The position numbers and the translations under genes were made by a program. This document shows, one piece after another, positions 33,734-41,610 of a stretch of DNA of 64,000 nucleotides. Under the pieces are notes generated by a model. That model was not told the origin of the DNA. It saw only the letters and a program-made list of their open reading frames with translations, and ran no database searches. Position 1 is the first letter of the stretch. Each line of letters starts with the position of its first letter. The DNA is from DASXKD01 sp963703605. GTDB lineage: Bacteria > Actinomycetota > Actinomycetes > Streptosporangiales > Streptosporangiaceae. The stretch covers positions 122,965 to 186,964 of the forward strand of contig CAVPFC010000065.1 in assembly GCA_963703605.1 (NCBI GenBank), read 5' to 3'.

Positions 33734-35389
33734 GTGCTGCTGCGAGAACTGGTTCAGACGTCGGAAGCGGTGGCGGCCACGCCGGGGCGCCGCGCCAAGA
33801 TCGAGGAGATCGCGGCGCTGCTGCGGCGGGCGGACCCCGGCGAGGTTCCGGCCGTGGTCGCCTTCCTGTCCGGGGACCTGCTCCAGCGCCAGATCGGCGT
33901 GGGGTACGCGTCGCTGGGGGACCTGCCGGGGCCGGGGCCGGCCGGGGCCGCCCCGCTGACCGTCGCGGCGACCGACGCCGTGTTCGACCAGGTCGGCGAC
34001 GTCGCCGGGGCTGGTGCGCAGGCCGAACGCAGGCGCCTGCTTGCGATGGTGTTCGAGCGCGCCACGGAGGCCGAGCGCGAGTTCCTGGTCCGCCTGCTCG
34101 CCGGGGAACTGCACCAGGGCGCGCTGGAAGGCGTGATGACCGAGGCGGTCGCCCGTGCGGCGGGCGTGCCGGCGGAGGAGGTGCGGCGCGCCTGCCTGCT
34201 GGCCGGGTCACTGCCGGAGGTCGCCCAGGCGGCCCTCGGCGCCGCAGCGTCCGCCGGGGCGGCCCCACCCGCCTCCCGCGCCGCGGCACCGGCCACGACG
34301 GCACCGGCCCCGGACGAAGAGCCGGACTCGGCGGCCGCGTTGGCTGCCCTTCGGGCGTTTGGCCTGAAAGTGGGGCGGCCGCTGCGACCGATGCTCGCGT
34401 CCTCGGCGCCAACCGTCGCCGCGGCGCTGGCACGGATGTCGCCCGCGGCGCTCGAGTGGAAGATCGACGGGATCCGGATCCAGGTGCACCGCGAGGGCAC
34501 CGAGGTTGCGGTCTTCACCAGGACCCTCGATGACATCACGATCCGCGTGCCGGAGATCGTGGCGGCGGTGCTGGCCCTGGAGGTGCGGGCGGTCGTGCTC
34601 GACGGGGAGGCGGTGGCGCTGGCCCCCGACGGGCGGGCCCGGCCGTTCCAGGTCACCGCGAGCCGCACCGGCAGTCACATCGACGTCGCGCGCGGGCGGG
34701 CGGACACCCCGCTGACCCCGTTCTTCTTCGACCTGCTCCACCTGAACGGGCAGGACCTCATCGACGAGCCGGCCAGCACCCGCCAGGCCAAACTGGCCGC
34801 TGCGCTGCCCGCTGGCCTGCTGATCCCGCGGCTGGTCACCGGCGACGTCGCGGCGGCCGAGGAGTTCTTCGCCGACGCGGTCGCCCGCGGCCACGAAGGG
34901 GTGGTGGTCAAGTCCCTGGACGGGATCTACGCCGCCGGGCGGCGCGGCAGCGAGTGGATCAAGGTGAAGCCCCGGCACACCCTCGACCTGGTGGTGCTCG
35001 CCGCCGAGTGGGGCCATGGGCGGCGCCGCGGCTGGCTCTCCAACCTGCACCTCGGTGCCCGGGATCCGGCCACCGGCGGCCTGGTGATGCTCGGCAAGAC
35101 GTTCAAGGGCCTCACCGACGAGATGCTCACCTGGCAGACGAACCGGCTGCTCGAACTCGCCGACCCGCCGGGATCCGGCCCAGCGGGTGACCTGCGGAAC
35201 GCCTACGGCGTGCTGCGGGTACGGCCCGATCTGGTGGTGGAGGTCGCCTTCGACGGCGTCCAGGCCAGCCCGCGGTACCCGGGCGGGGTGGCGCTGCGTT
35301 TTGCCCGGGTGCTGCGGCACCGGCCGGACAAGCCCGCCGCAGAGGCGGACACGATCGATGCCGTTCGGGCCATCTGGGCCGGGGAGTAG
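33734..35389 (+). CDS. ligB: ATP-dependent DNA ligase (LigB type)
   Basis: A 551-residue three-domain ligase. An N-terminal helical DNA-binding domain (1-205) precedes the adenylation domain with the nucleotidyl Lys243 in EWKIDGIRIQVHR, VVLDGEAVAL, FFFDLLHLNGQDL, GHEGVVVKSLDG and SEWIKVKPRHTLDL (motifs I to V), then an OB domain. It matches mycobacterial LigB in length. It is non-essential beside the NAD-dependent LigA in relatives and probably serves repair. Ends 3 bp before the convergent NUDIX gene. Confidence 0.93.
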   Translation: MLLRELVQTSEAVAATPGRRAKIEEIAALLRRADPGEVPAVVAFLSGDLLQRQIGVGYASLGDLPGPGPAGAAPLTVAATDAVFDQVGDVAGAGAQAERRRLLAMVFERATEAEREFLVRLLAGELHQGALEGVMTEAVARAAGVPAEEVRRACLLAGSLPEVAQAALGAAASAGAAPPASRAAAPATTAPAPDEEPDSAAALAALRAFGLKVGRPLRPMLASSAPTVAAALARMSPAALEWKIDGIRIQVHREGTEVAVFTRTLDDITIRVPEIVAAVLALEVRAVVLDGEAVALAPDGRARPFQVTASRTGSHIDVARGRADTPLTPFFFDLLHLNGQDLIDEPASTRQAKLAAALPAGLLIPRLVTGDVAAAEEFFADAVARGHEGVVVKSLDGIYAAGRRGSEWIKVKPRHTLDLVVLAAEWGHGRRRGWLSNLHLGARDPATGGLVMLGKTFKGLTDEMLTWQTNRLLELADPPGSGPAGDLRNAYGVLRVRPDLVVEVAFDGVQASPRYPGGVALRFARVLRHRPDKPAAEADTIDAVRAIWAGE

Positions 35390-35392
35390 CGC

Positions 35393-36022
35393 CTAGGGCT
35401 CGCCGAGATGGGCCACCAGCGCGGCGGCGAACTCGGCGGAGCCGGCGCCGTCCGTGTCGCCGCCGACCCCATCGCCGCCGTCCGGGCCGGGCAGGCCGTC
35501 CAGGCCGGACAGCAGCGCGAGGGCCAGGATCCTGGCGTCCTCGAACATGTGCAGCCCGGGCAGGTCCGCGGCGCCGTACCAGCCGAACGGGTGCTCGGGC
35601 TCACGCTCTGTTGGCCCCGACCCCGCCGCCCCGCCCACGGCTAGCCCCGGCCCCGCCGCCCCACCCATTGCGGGGCCGCCGCCGGGCAGCGCCACGTACA
35701 GGTGGTCGATGTGGACGTGCGCCACGTCGAGGTGGTTGTCGCGCGGCACCTCGTACTCGACGATCCACCACGGCTGGGCGACCCGCCGCTCCAGGTAGCT
35801 GCCGGGCAGCGGCGCGGCCGGGGGGCTCACCAGCCGGACCACCAGGCCCGCCTCCTCCGCGACCTCCCGCAGCGCGGCCTCGGCCGGGGATTCCTCGTCT
35901 TCCACGTGGCCGCCGGGGATCATCATCCGGCCGTAACGCGGGTGCCGGATCAGCCCGAGCCGCCAGCCCTGCGGCATCCGGCGGAACACGAAGACGCTCG
36001 ATGTCGGGTGCTTGCGGGTCAC
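35393..36022 (-). CDS. NUDIX hydrolase
   Basis: A 209-residue pyrophosphohydrolase. The NUDIX box is GGHVEDEESPAEAALREVAEEAGLV, with the metal-binding Glu residues of REVAEEAG. A Gly/Ala-rich insertion (about 125-150) interrupts the fold and a Gly/Asp-rich stretch lies near the end. The N-terminus TSSVFVFRRMPQGWRLGLIRHPRYGRMMIPGG resembles housecleaning NUDIX proteins; the substrate is not predictable. GTG 36022 is chosen as the last start before the conserved strand. Confidence 0.85.
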   Translation of the reverse strand: MTRKHPTSSVFVFRRMPQGWRLGLIRHPRYGRMMIPGGHVEDEESPAEAALREVAEEAGLVVRLVSPPAAPLPGSYLERRVAQPWWIVEYEVPRDNHLDVAHVHIDHLYVALPGGGPAMGGAAGPGLAVGGAAGSGPTEREPEHPFGWYGAADLPGLHMFEDARILALALLSGLDGLPGPDGGDGVGGDTDGAGSAEFAAALVAHLGEP

Positions 36023-36218
36023 CCCCACATCCTGGCAGCGGCGCCGCGGACGGCTCAGCGCGGGCTGAGAAGGTCCGCGCAGTGCTTGGTCAGGTGCGGC
36101 TGGCCTACTGGGGACCGGCGAATCAAACCGATCCGCCCTGGGGCCTGAGGCCGTGCCCCGGACCGCAGAGTGCCCAGCAGTCTGTATTGCCGGGTGCTCT
36201 ACACAGAAGGGAGAACGT

Positions 36219-36506
36219 GTGAGGATCTCGAAGCCCCTCCTCGGCACAGCAGCGGGCGCGGCCGTGCTGGGCGCCACCCTCGCGTACGGGCTGACGACGG
36301 CGAGCGCCTCCACCGGCTCGGCATCCGGGGCGGCGCACGCGTCATCCACCTCATCCACCACTGAGTCATCCAGCACCGCTCCGGCCAAGGCCGCGAACCC
36401 GGCGCCCAAGGCGTCGACGGCGCCGGGTTCGAAACCGGGGCACAAGTGCACCCACATGTCCGGGTCCGGCGGTACCGCGACCAGTGCCATGGCTGGCGGG
36501 TACTGA
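36219..36506 (+). CDS. Small secreted Ser/Ala/Thr-rich protein
   Basis: A 95-residue peptide with a signal sequence (ISKPLLGTAAGAAVLGATLAYGLTTASAST) and a low-complexity Ser/Thr/Ala/Pro tail ending in GHKCTHMSGSGG. The single CxH pair near the C-terminus might bind metal but nothing supports it further. The GTG at 36219 has an AGAAGGGAGAAC site. No family recognised. Confidence 0.6.
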   Translation: MRISKPLLGTAAGAAVLGATLAYGLTTASASTGSASGAAHASSTSSTTESSSTAPAKAANPAPKASTAPGSKPGHKCTHMSGSGGTATSAMAGGY

Positions 36507-36556
36507 CCGGCTGAGTTGCGGCGGGGCGGCCGGCTGGTGCCGCCCCGCCGCGGCGG

Positions 36557-38494
36557 TCAGGCGCCCGCGGGGGCGGGAATCAGGTCGTACTCGGCCGGGT
36601 CCAGGCGGCGCGTGGCCAAGCGGAACCGGATGGTCGAGGCCGGCCAGAGCGTCGGGTTGCGGCCCGCGGCGTTGAGGTACCAGCTCACGCAGCCGCCGGT
36701 GGTCCACACCGTGGCGGCCATCCGCCGCTCGATCTCGGCGCACCAGCGCTGCTCCGCGCCGGGCCGGGCGTCAAGCGCGGCGGCGCCGGTCCGCTCCAGC
36801 GTGGCCAGGTAGTCGGTGATGTAGCTGAGCTGGGACTCGATGATGTGCACGATCGAGTTGTGGCCGAGGCCGGTGTTGGGCCCGACCACCAGGCAAAGGT
36901 TCGGGAAGCCGGGGACCGTGGTGCCGCGCAGCGCGCGCATGTCGCCCTGCCAGGCCTCGGCGAGGCTCAGCCCCGCCGCCCCGTAGATGTGCTTTGCGAT
37001 GGGCATGTCCGTGGCCCGGAACCCGGTGGCGAACGCGACCGCGTCCACCTCGTACGAGGTGCCGTCCTGCGCGGTCAGCACGTTGCCGTCGACCTTGGCC
37101 AGGCCGGACGCGACCACGTCCACGTTCGGCTGGGCCAGCGCCGGATAGTAGTCGTTCGACAGCAGGATCCGCTTGCAGCCCATGACGTAGTCCGGGGTCA
37201 GCTTGGCCCGCAGGGCCGGGTCGCCGATCGACTTCGCCATGTTGGCCAGCGCGAGCCGCTGCGCGGACCGCAGCATCTGCGGGCGCTTGACGAACGCGCC
37301 GACCAGCGCCTCACGGGAGATGTAGAGGCCGAGCCGTGCGGCGCGCTGGGCCAGCGGCAGGTGCCGGTAAATCGACTTTTCCCGCTCGCTGATCCGGCGG
37401 TCGCGGCGCGGCATCACCCAGGCGGGGGTCCGCTGGAACAGCACGAGGCGGCCGGCCTTCGGCTGGATCTCCGGCACGATCTGGATCGCCGACGCGCCGG
37501 TGCCGACGACGGCCACGCGCTTGCCGGTCAGGTCGAAGCCGTGGTCCCACTCGGCGGAGTGGAACACCGGGCCGGGGAAGCTGTCCAGCCCCGGGATGTC
37601 CGGGATGCGCGGCTCGGACAGCGGGCCGGCCGCCGAGATGAGCACGTCGGCCGTCATCTCCCCGCGGGATGTCCCGATCCGCCAGCGAGCCTCGCTCGTG
37701 TCCCAGCGGGCCTCGGTCACGGCCACGCCGAAGCGGATCTTCCGCCGCAGCCCGTAGCGATCGGTAACGCGCTCCAGGTAGTCCCAGATCTCCGGCTGGC
37801 GGGAGAAGCTGCGCGTCCAGTCCGGGTTCGGCGCGAACGAGAACGAGTACAGGTGCGACGGGACGTCGCAGGTGCAGCCCGGATAGGAGTTGTCCCGCCA
37901 GGTGCCGCCGACCGCTGCGGCGCGCTCCAGCAGCACGAAGTCGCGATGCCCGGCCTTTTGCAGCGCGATCGCGACGCCGAGGCCGCCGAAGCCCGTGCCG
38001 ATGACGGCCACCCGGACGTGGCCGGGCAACGGCGCGGCGAGGGCCGGTGCTGGGCCGGCCTGGTGGGCGGGTTCCGGGGCTGCCCCGGGCCGCACGCCGG
38101 CCTCATCCGGCGCCGCCGGGCCCGGGATCGCCGAGCCCGGGCCTGCGGCGGCCGGGCCTGCCGGGCCGGGGGCCGCGGGGGCTGGCCCGGGGCTGGCCGC
38201 CTGCGCTGCGAACGGCGGCGTGGAAATGCCGGTGACCCGGTAGCGCTGCCACATGTCCGGGTCGGAGAGCTCGCAGGGCGCGGAGCCCTGCGGGGTGGCC
38301 AGCACGGCACGGGCCCGGCCGGACCGGACCAGGCCGGCCAGGCCGTCGCTGGGCTCGATCCGCCCGTACCAGTGATAACGGCCGTCGATCGGCTGGAAAT
38401 GACCGCGCAACCGGACCTGGACGGCGACCTGCGTCCCGTCCGTCACCAGCGTGGCCGGTCCCTCGTAGCCGTCGTCGTGACCGTGTTCTGGCAT
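36557..38494 (-). CDS. DUF4873-fused flavin monooxygenase (Baeyer-Villiger type)
   Basis: A 645-residue fusion. Residues about 10-95 (YEGPATLVTDGTQVAVQVRL, HFQPIDGRYHWYGRIEP, SDPDMWQRYRVTG) form a DUF4873 domain. After a Pro/Ala-rich linker comes an FAD/NADPH monooxygenase: VIGTGFGGLGVAIAL (FAD), the Baeyer-Villiger fingerprint FPGPVFHSAEWDH near 305, VAVVGTGASAIQIVPEI (NADPH), and FATGFRATDMP. Such enzymes insert oxygen into ketones. The ATG at 38494 has a GGAGGA site. It lies 32 bp after tetR on the same strand, forming a probable operon. Confidence 0.88.
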   Translation of the reverse strand: MPEHGHDDGYEGPATLVTDGTQVAVQVRLRGHFQPIDGRYHWYGRIEPSDGLAGLVRSGRARAVLATPQGSAPCELSDPDMWQRYRVTGISTPPFAAQAASPGPAPAAPGPAGPAAAGPGSAIPGPAAPDEAGVRPGAAPEPAHQAGPAPALAAPLPGHVRVAVIGTGFGGLGVAIALQKAGHRDFVLLERAAAVGGTWRDNSYPGCTCDVPSHLYSFSFAPNPDWTRSFSRQPEIWDYLERVTDRYGLRRKIRFGVAVTEARWDTSEARWRIGTSRGEMTADVLISAAGPLSEPRIPDIPGLDSFPGPVFHSAEWDHGFDLTGKRVAVVGTGASAIQIVPEIQPKAGRLVLFQRTPAWVMPRRDRRISEREKSIYRHLPLAQRAARLGLYISREALVGAFVKRPQMLRSAQRLALANMAKSIGDPALRAKLTPDYVMGCKRILLSNDYYPALAQPNVDVVASGLAKVDGNVLTAQDGTSYEVDAVAFATGFRATDMPIAKHIYGAAGLSLAEAWQGDMRALRGTTVPGFPNLCLVVGPNTGLGHNSIVHIIESQLSYITDYLATLERTGAAALDARPGAEQRWCAEIERRMAATVWTTGGCVSWYLNAAGRNPTLWPASTIRFRLATRRLDPAEYDLIPAPAGA

Positions 38495-38526
38495 CGATCC
38501 TCCTGCGGGGCTGGCTGGCGGGGTGG

Positions 38527-39264
38527 TCAGTCCGGGGACGGCTGGTCCGCCGGGCGGTCGCTGACGAACTTCAGCAAGCTGGGCTGCACGCCGGGCAGCG
38601 GCTGGTCCGGGTCGACCTCGATCCCGGCGTCGCGGAGCATCCCGGATATCGCCGCCCAGATGAGCTGGGTGACCAGGTCGACCACGTGGGCGCGGCTCAT
38701 CGAGCGCCGCTGGAGCCACCACTCGCCGGTGCTCTGCACCAGGCCGGTGATGCCGTACGCCCACGGCTCGGCCCCGCCGGAGTCCAGGCCGAGGACCCAC
38801 GCGTAGTCGCTGAGCACCGCGGTGAGCGCGCTGGCGATCGACTCCTTGTTCCGCTGGACCGGTCCGGACAGCCGGCCGTCCTCGATCGTCACGTGCCGGG
38901 CGAGCAGCCAGTACAGGTTCGGGTACTCGTCGATCACCGCGAAGTACGCGCCGACCCCGTCGCGGACGCTGGCCAGGGCCGGGGTGCCCGCCTTGATGGC
39001 CGGCAGCAGGCGTTCGGCCAGGATCTCCGAGCCGCGCTCGGCCAGGGCCTCGACCAGTTCCGCCTTGTCGCTGAAGTACCGGTACAGCACCGGCTTGGTG
39101 ACGCCCGCCTCCGCCGCGACCGCGTCCATGAGCAGCTCGGGGCCGTGCGCCTCAAGAACGCGCAAGGCGGCGTCCACGAACTGGCGCCGGCGCTCGGCGC
39201 GGTGCGTGGTCCACCGGTCCCTGCGGGCGTCGCCCGCGGGGCCGTCCTTGACAGTTCCGCCCAT
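38527..39264 (-). CDS. TetR-family transcriptional regulator
   Basis: A 245-residue repressor. The HTH is AAEAGVTKPVLYRYFSDKAELVEA after RRQFVDAALRVLEAHGPELLMD; the C-terminal helical domain binds an unknown ligand and includes a conserved-looking Trp/Tyr pocket (YPNLYWLLARHV). ATG 39264 is preferred over a GTG three codons upstream. The perfect palindrome at 39281-39297 lies between it and the divergent AurF-like gene, so it probably represses itself, the monooxygenase and the diiron oxygenase. Confidence 0.9.
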   Translation of the reverse strand: MGGTVKDGPAGDARRDRWTTHRAERRRQFVDAALRVLEAHGPELLMDAVAAEAGVTKPVLYRYFSDKAELVEALAERGSEILAERLLPAIKAGTPALASVRDGVGAYFAVIDEYPNLYWLLARHVTIEDGRLSGPVQRNKESIASALTAVLSDYAWVLGLDSGGAEPWAYGITGLVQSTGEWWLQRRSMSRAHVVDLVTQLIWAAISGMLRDAGIEVDPDQPLPGVQPSLLKFVSDRPADQPSPD

Positions 39265-39280
39265 ACGGGGCACGATACCA

Positions 39281-39297
39281 GAAGTAACTGTTACTTC
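39281..39297. promoter_or_regulatory. Perfect 17-bp palindrome, candidate TetR operator
   Basis: GAAGTAACTGTTACTTC is an 8-1-8 perfect inverted repeat 17 bp upstream of the TetR start and 91 bp upstream of the divergent oxygenase. Size and position are typical of TetR operators. A second shorter palindrome TTCACGTGAA is at 39325-39334. Confidence 0.8.
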
Positions 39298-39387
39298 AAG
39301 TCACATAAATTGAAGCCGGAAGGTTTCACGTGAACCGGACCGGCCGCGGGCGGCCGCTGCCGGGTATTCCGAGGTGAGGTGAGAACA

Positions 39388-40347
39388 GTGCGGACGACCG
39401 AAGCGCCCACCGGGCGGGACGCCGACGCGCCCGACGCGACCGACGCGACCGGCGCCGGGCGAACCGCCGCCGACCGGGAACGGACCGCCGAGCGGCTGCT
39501 GCGCTCCACGGCGGCCCGGTCCTACGACCCCGACCTCGACATCGACTGGTCCGCGCCGCCCCTGCCGGACAAGGCGTTCCTGCCCGAGCACCGCTGCTCG
39601 CTCTACGGGACGCCGCTGTACGCGCGGATGACCCCGCAGCAGCGCCGGGAGCTGGGCAAGCACGAGGCCGCGAGCGTGGCGAGCGCCGGCATCTGGCTGG
39701 AGTTCGTGCTGCTGCGCCTGCTGGCCAAGCTGGCCTACCAGGGCGACCCGGCGAGCCGGCACGTGCAGTACGCGCTCGCGGAGATGGCCGAGGAGTGCCG
39801 GCACTCCACGATGTTCGCGCGGATGATCGAGTGGATGGGGGCCCCGGGTTACGGGCCGTCGCGGGTGGTCCACACGCTCGGCAAGCTCCTGCCGACGCTC
39901 GCCTACGGCCCGGCCATGTGGGGGGCCATCCTGATCGGCGAGGAGATGACCGACCGCTACCAGCGCGAGATGGTGGTTGACGAGTCCATCCAGCCGCTCG
40001 TCCGGATGGTGAACCGGATCCACATCATGGAGGAGGCCAGGCACATCGGCTTCGCCCGCGCCGAACTGACCCGCAGCGCGGCACGGCTGTCCCGGGCGGA
40101 GCTGCCGTACCACCGCGCGCTGATCGGCCGCACCGCCTATATCGTGAGCCGGAGCCTGATCAGCCCCCAGGTGTACCGGTCCGTCGGCCTCGACCCCCGG
40201 GAGGCGCACCGGGCCGCCCTGGCGAACCCCGCCCACCAGGAGACGATCCGTTATGGCGGTGAAAAGATCGTGGCGTTCCTGGCCGAGGCCGGCCTGATAG
40301 GCACGCCGGGCACCTACTGGTGGCGCAGGTCCTTCCTGCTGTCCTAG
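39388..40347 (+). CDS. AurF-like diiron oxygenase
   Basis: A 319-residue helical diiron protein of the AurF/p-aminobenzoate N-oxygenase family. Candidate iron ligands are in ALAEMAEECRHSTMF (about 131-140), LIGEEMTDRYQREM (about 184) and IHIMEEARHIGFARAEL (about 213), with another Glu in the helix ASAGIWLEFVLL. Characterised members oxidise aryl amines to nitro compounds, but many homologues act on other substrates. GTG 39388 has a GAGGTGAG site; a GTG at 39379 is possible. It is divergent from tetR and the monooxygenase gene. Confidence 0.85.
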   Translation: MRTTEAPTGRDADAPDATDATGAGRTAADRERTAERLLRSTAARSYDPDLDIDWSAPPLPDKAFLPEHRCSLYGTPLYARMTPQQRRELGKHEAASVASAGIWLEFVLLRLLAKLAYQGDPASRHVQYALAEMAEECRHSTMFARMIEWMGAPGYGPSRVVHTLGKLLPTLAYGPAMWGAILIGEEMTDRYQREMVVDESIQPLVRMVNRIHIMEEARHIGFARAELTRSAARLSRAELPYHRALIGRTAYIVSRSLISPQVYRSVGLDPREAHRAALANPAHQETIRYGGEKIVAFLAEAGLIGTPGTYWWRRSFLLS

Positions 40348-40426
40348 CCCCTCGGTACCGGCCCGGGCCCGTGAGCCCGGTGGCGGCGCCCCAGCGCCGG
40401 GTTCCCTTGCGGGCGCGCGTGCGTGT

Positions 40427-40490
40427 GGGGTACCGGGAGCCGGTGGCGCCGGGGTAACGGGCACGACACCCGGACGGCCCCCGGTACCCC
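40427..40490. terminator. Bidirectional inverted repeat between convergent genes
   Basis: GGGGTACCGGG (40427-40437) and CCCGGTACCCC (40480-40490) are perfect 11-bp arms around 42 bases that contain further GC-rich hairpins. It lies between the AurF-like gene and the NlpC/P60 gene, which converge here. Confidence 0.6.
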
Positions 40491-40495
40491 GGCGG

Positions 40496-41134
40496 CTAGC
40501 GGTGGACGGAGACGTCCCGCAGCGTGGTGTGCCGGTGTATCCGCAGGTGGAACCGCTTCATCATGCGGTGAACCCACCTGCTCAGCCCGCGCATCGGGGT
40601 GTTGCCGGCGTCGCGGATCTTGTAGTAGCCGGTGGGCACCCAGCCCGAGCCCGGGTACCAGCGGGTGAGCTGGACGTTCTCCCCGGGCTCGGGCGCGTGG
40701 AGCACCACGTGCCGCGAGAAGTAGAGGGTGACGTGGCCGTCCCCGAAAAACACCAGGTTGCCGGGCTTGGGATGGTGGGTCTGCCGCTTCAGCCGGTGGC
40801 TGGCGAGCATCCCGTAGGTGGTGCGGGGCAGCGGGATGCCCACGCTGCGATAGGCGGACACCACCAGCCCGGAGCAGTCGAAGCCGTTGTGGCACGGGCC
40901 GGCGCCGCCCCACACGTACGGGCAGCCGATCTGGTGCAGGGCGTGGGCCATGGCGCGCTCGCGCCGGTTGGCGCTGGCCGGGGCCGCGAGCATGCCGATC
41001 ACGGTAAAGGCCGCCAGCAGCGGCAGCGCGAGCCTGGCCAGCGGCCTGAGTTTCGGTGCGGTGAGTCCCGGCCTTGCCTTACCGGGGTTCGAGGGGGTGA
41101 ACAGGTTGAGCTTTCCGGTGAGATGGGGGCGCAC
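40496..41134 (-). CDS. Secreted NlpC/P60 peptidoglycan endopeptidase
   Basis: A 212-residue C40 peptidase. A basic N-terminus and signal sequence (LARLALPLLAAFTVIGMLAAPASA) precede the domain: YVWGGAGPCHNGFDCSGLV with the catalytic Cys near 86, DGHVTLYFSRHVVLHAPEPG with the His residues. It cleaves stem peptides in the wall. The C-terminal 45 residues are basic (MMKRFHLRIHRH). A long AT-richer leader precedes it, but I could not identify a riboswitch there. Confidence 0.9.
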   Translation of the reverse strand: MRPHLTGKLNLFTPSNPGKARPGLTAPKLRPLARLALPLLAAFTVIGMLAAPASANRRERAMAHALHQIGCPYVWGGAGPCHNGFDCSGLVVSAYRSVGIPLPRTTYGMLASHRLKRQTHHPKPGNLVFFGDGHVTLYFSRHVVLHAPEPGENVQLTRWYPGSGWVPTGYYKIRDAGNTPMRGLSRWVHRMMKRFHLRIHRHTTLRDVSVHR

Positions 41135-41610
41135 GAAGCGTTCCTTGTCTCAGGCGACAGGGCGGCCCACCGGTCGACGCAAGGCGAGTTCAGGGCCAGG
41201 GTCGCAGAAGCCGGCGGGTCCAGAGCACCCTAACCGGCCAAAAACTAAAAAGTGGGTATTTTCCGGGATTGCGCGTGGCGCGGGACCGTACAGGACGCGA
41301 CACCCGGGCCACGCCCTATATCATTCGCCGGGGCGTTAAGGCCGGTAATAGGAAATTCTGTGTCGCGCAAAGTAACCGGCTGCCCGCAATTGGCAATCAA
41401 TGCGATTACCCGACTGCCTCATTCAGTCCCGTGATCATCGAGTGATGATATGGGGCCACGGTGGTCGCCGTGGCGACCGTGGCTGCCGGGACGGCTGGTC
41501 GGTCCCGCGACCGGAACTACCTGGGCGGCGCGGGGAGGCCGGTTCGCCACACCAGGGCGAAGCAGCCGGGATCGGTGCCGGCCGGCTCGCCCAGCCATTC
41601 CTGACGGCCG
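41135..41610. other. Intergenic region upstream of the NlpC/P60 gene
   Basis: 476 bp without a gene. An AT-rich patch near 41240-41275 (AAAAACTAAAAAGTGGG) is the likely promoter of the leftward NlpC/P60 gene. The inverted pair ATCATCGAGTGATGAT lies at about 41434-41450, and GC-rich dyads such as CCACGGTGGTCGCCGTGG follow, possibly terminating the leftward GT39 transcript. Confidence 0.4.

Noticed and set aside
41135..41330. c-di-AMP (ydaO-type) riboswitch before the NlpC/P60 gene
   Set aside because: Such riboswitches often precede this gene family in actinobacteria, but the conserved GGGGGAACC-like core could not be found on the leftward strand.
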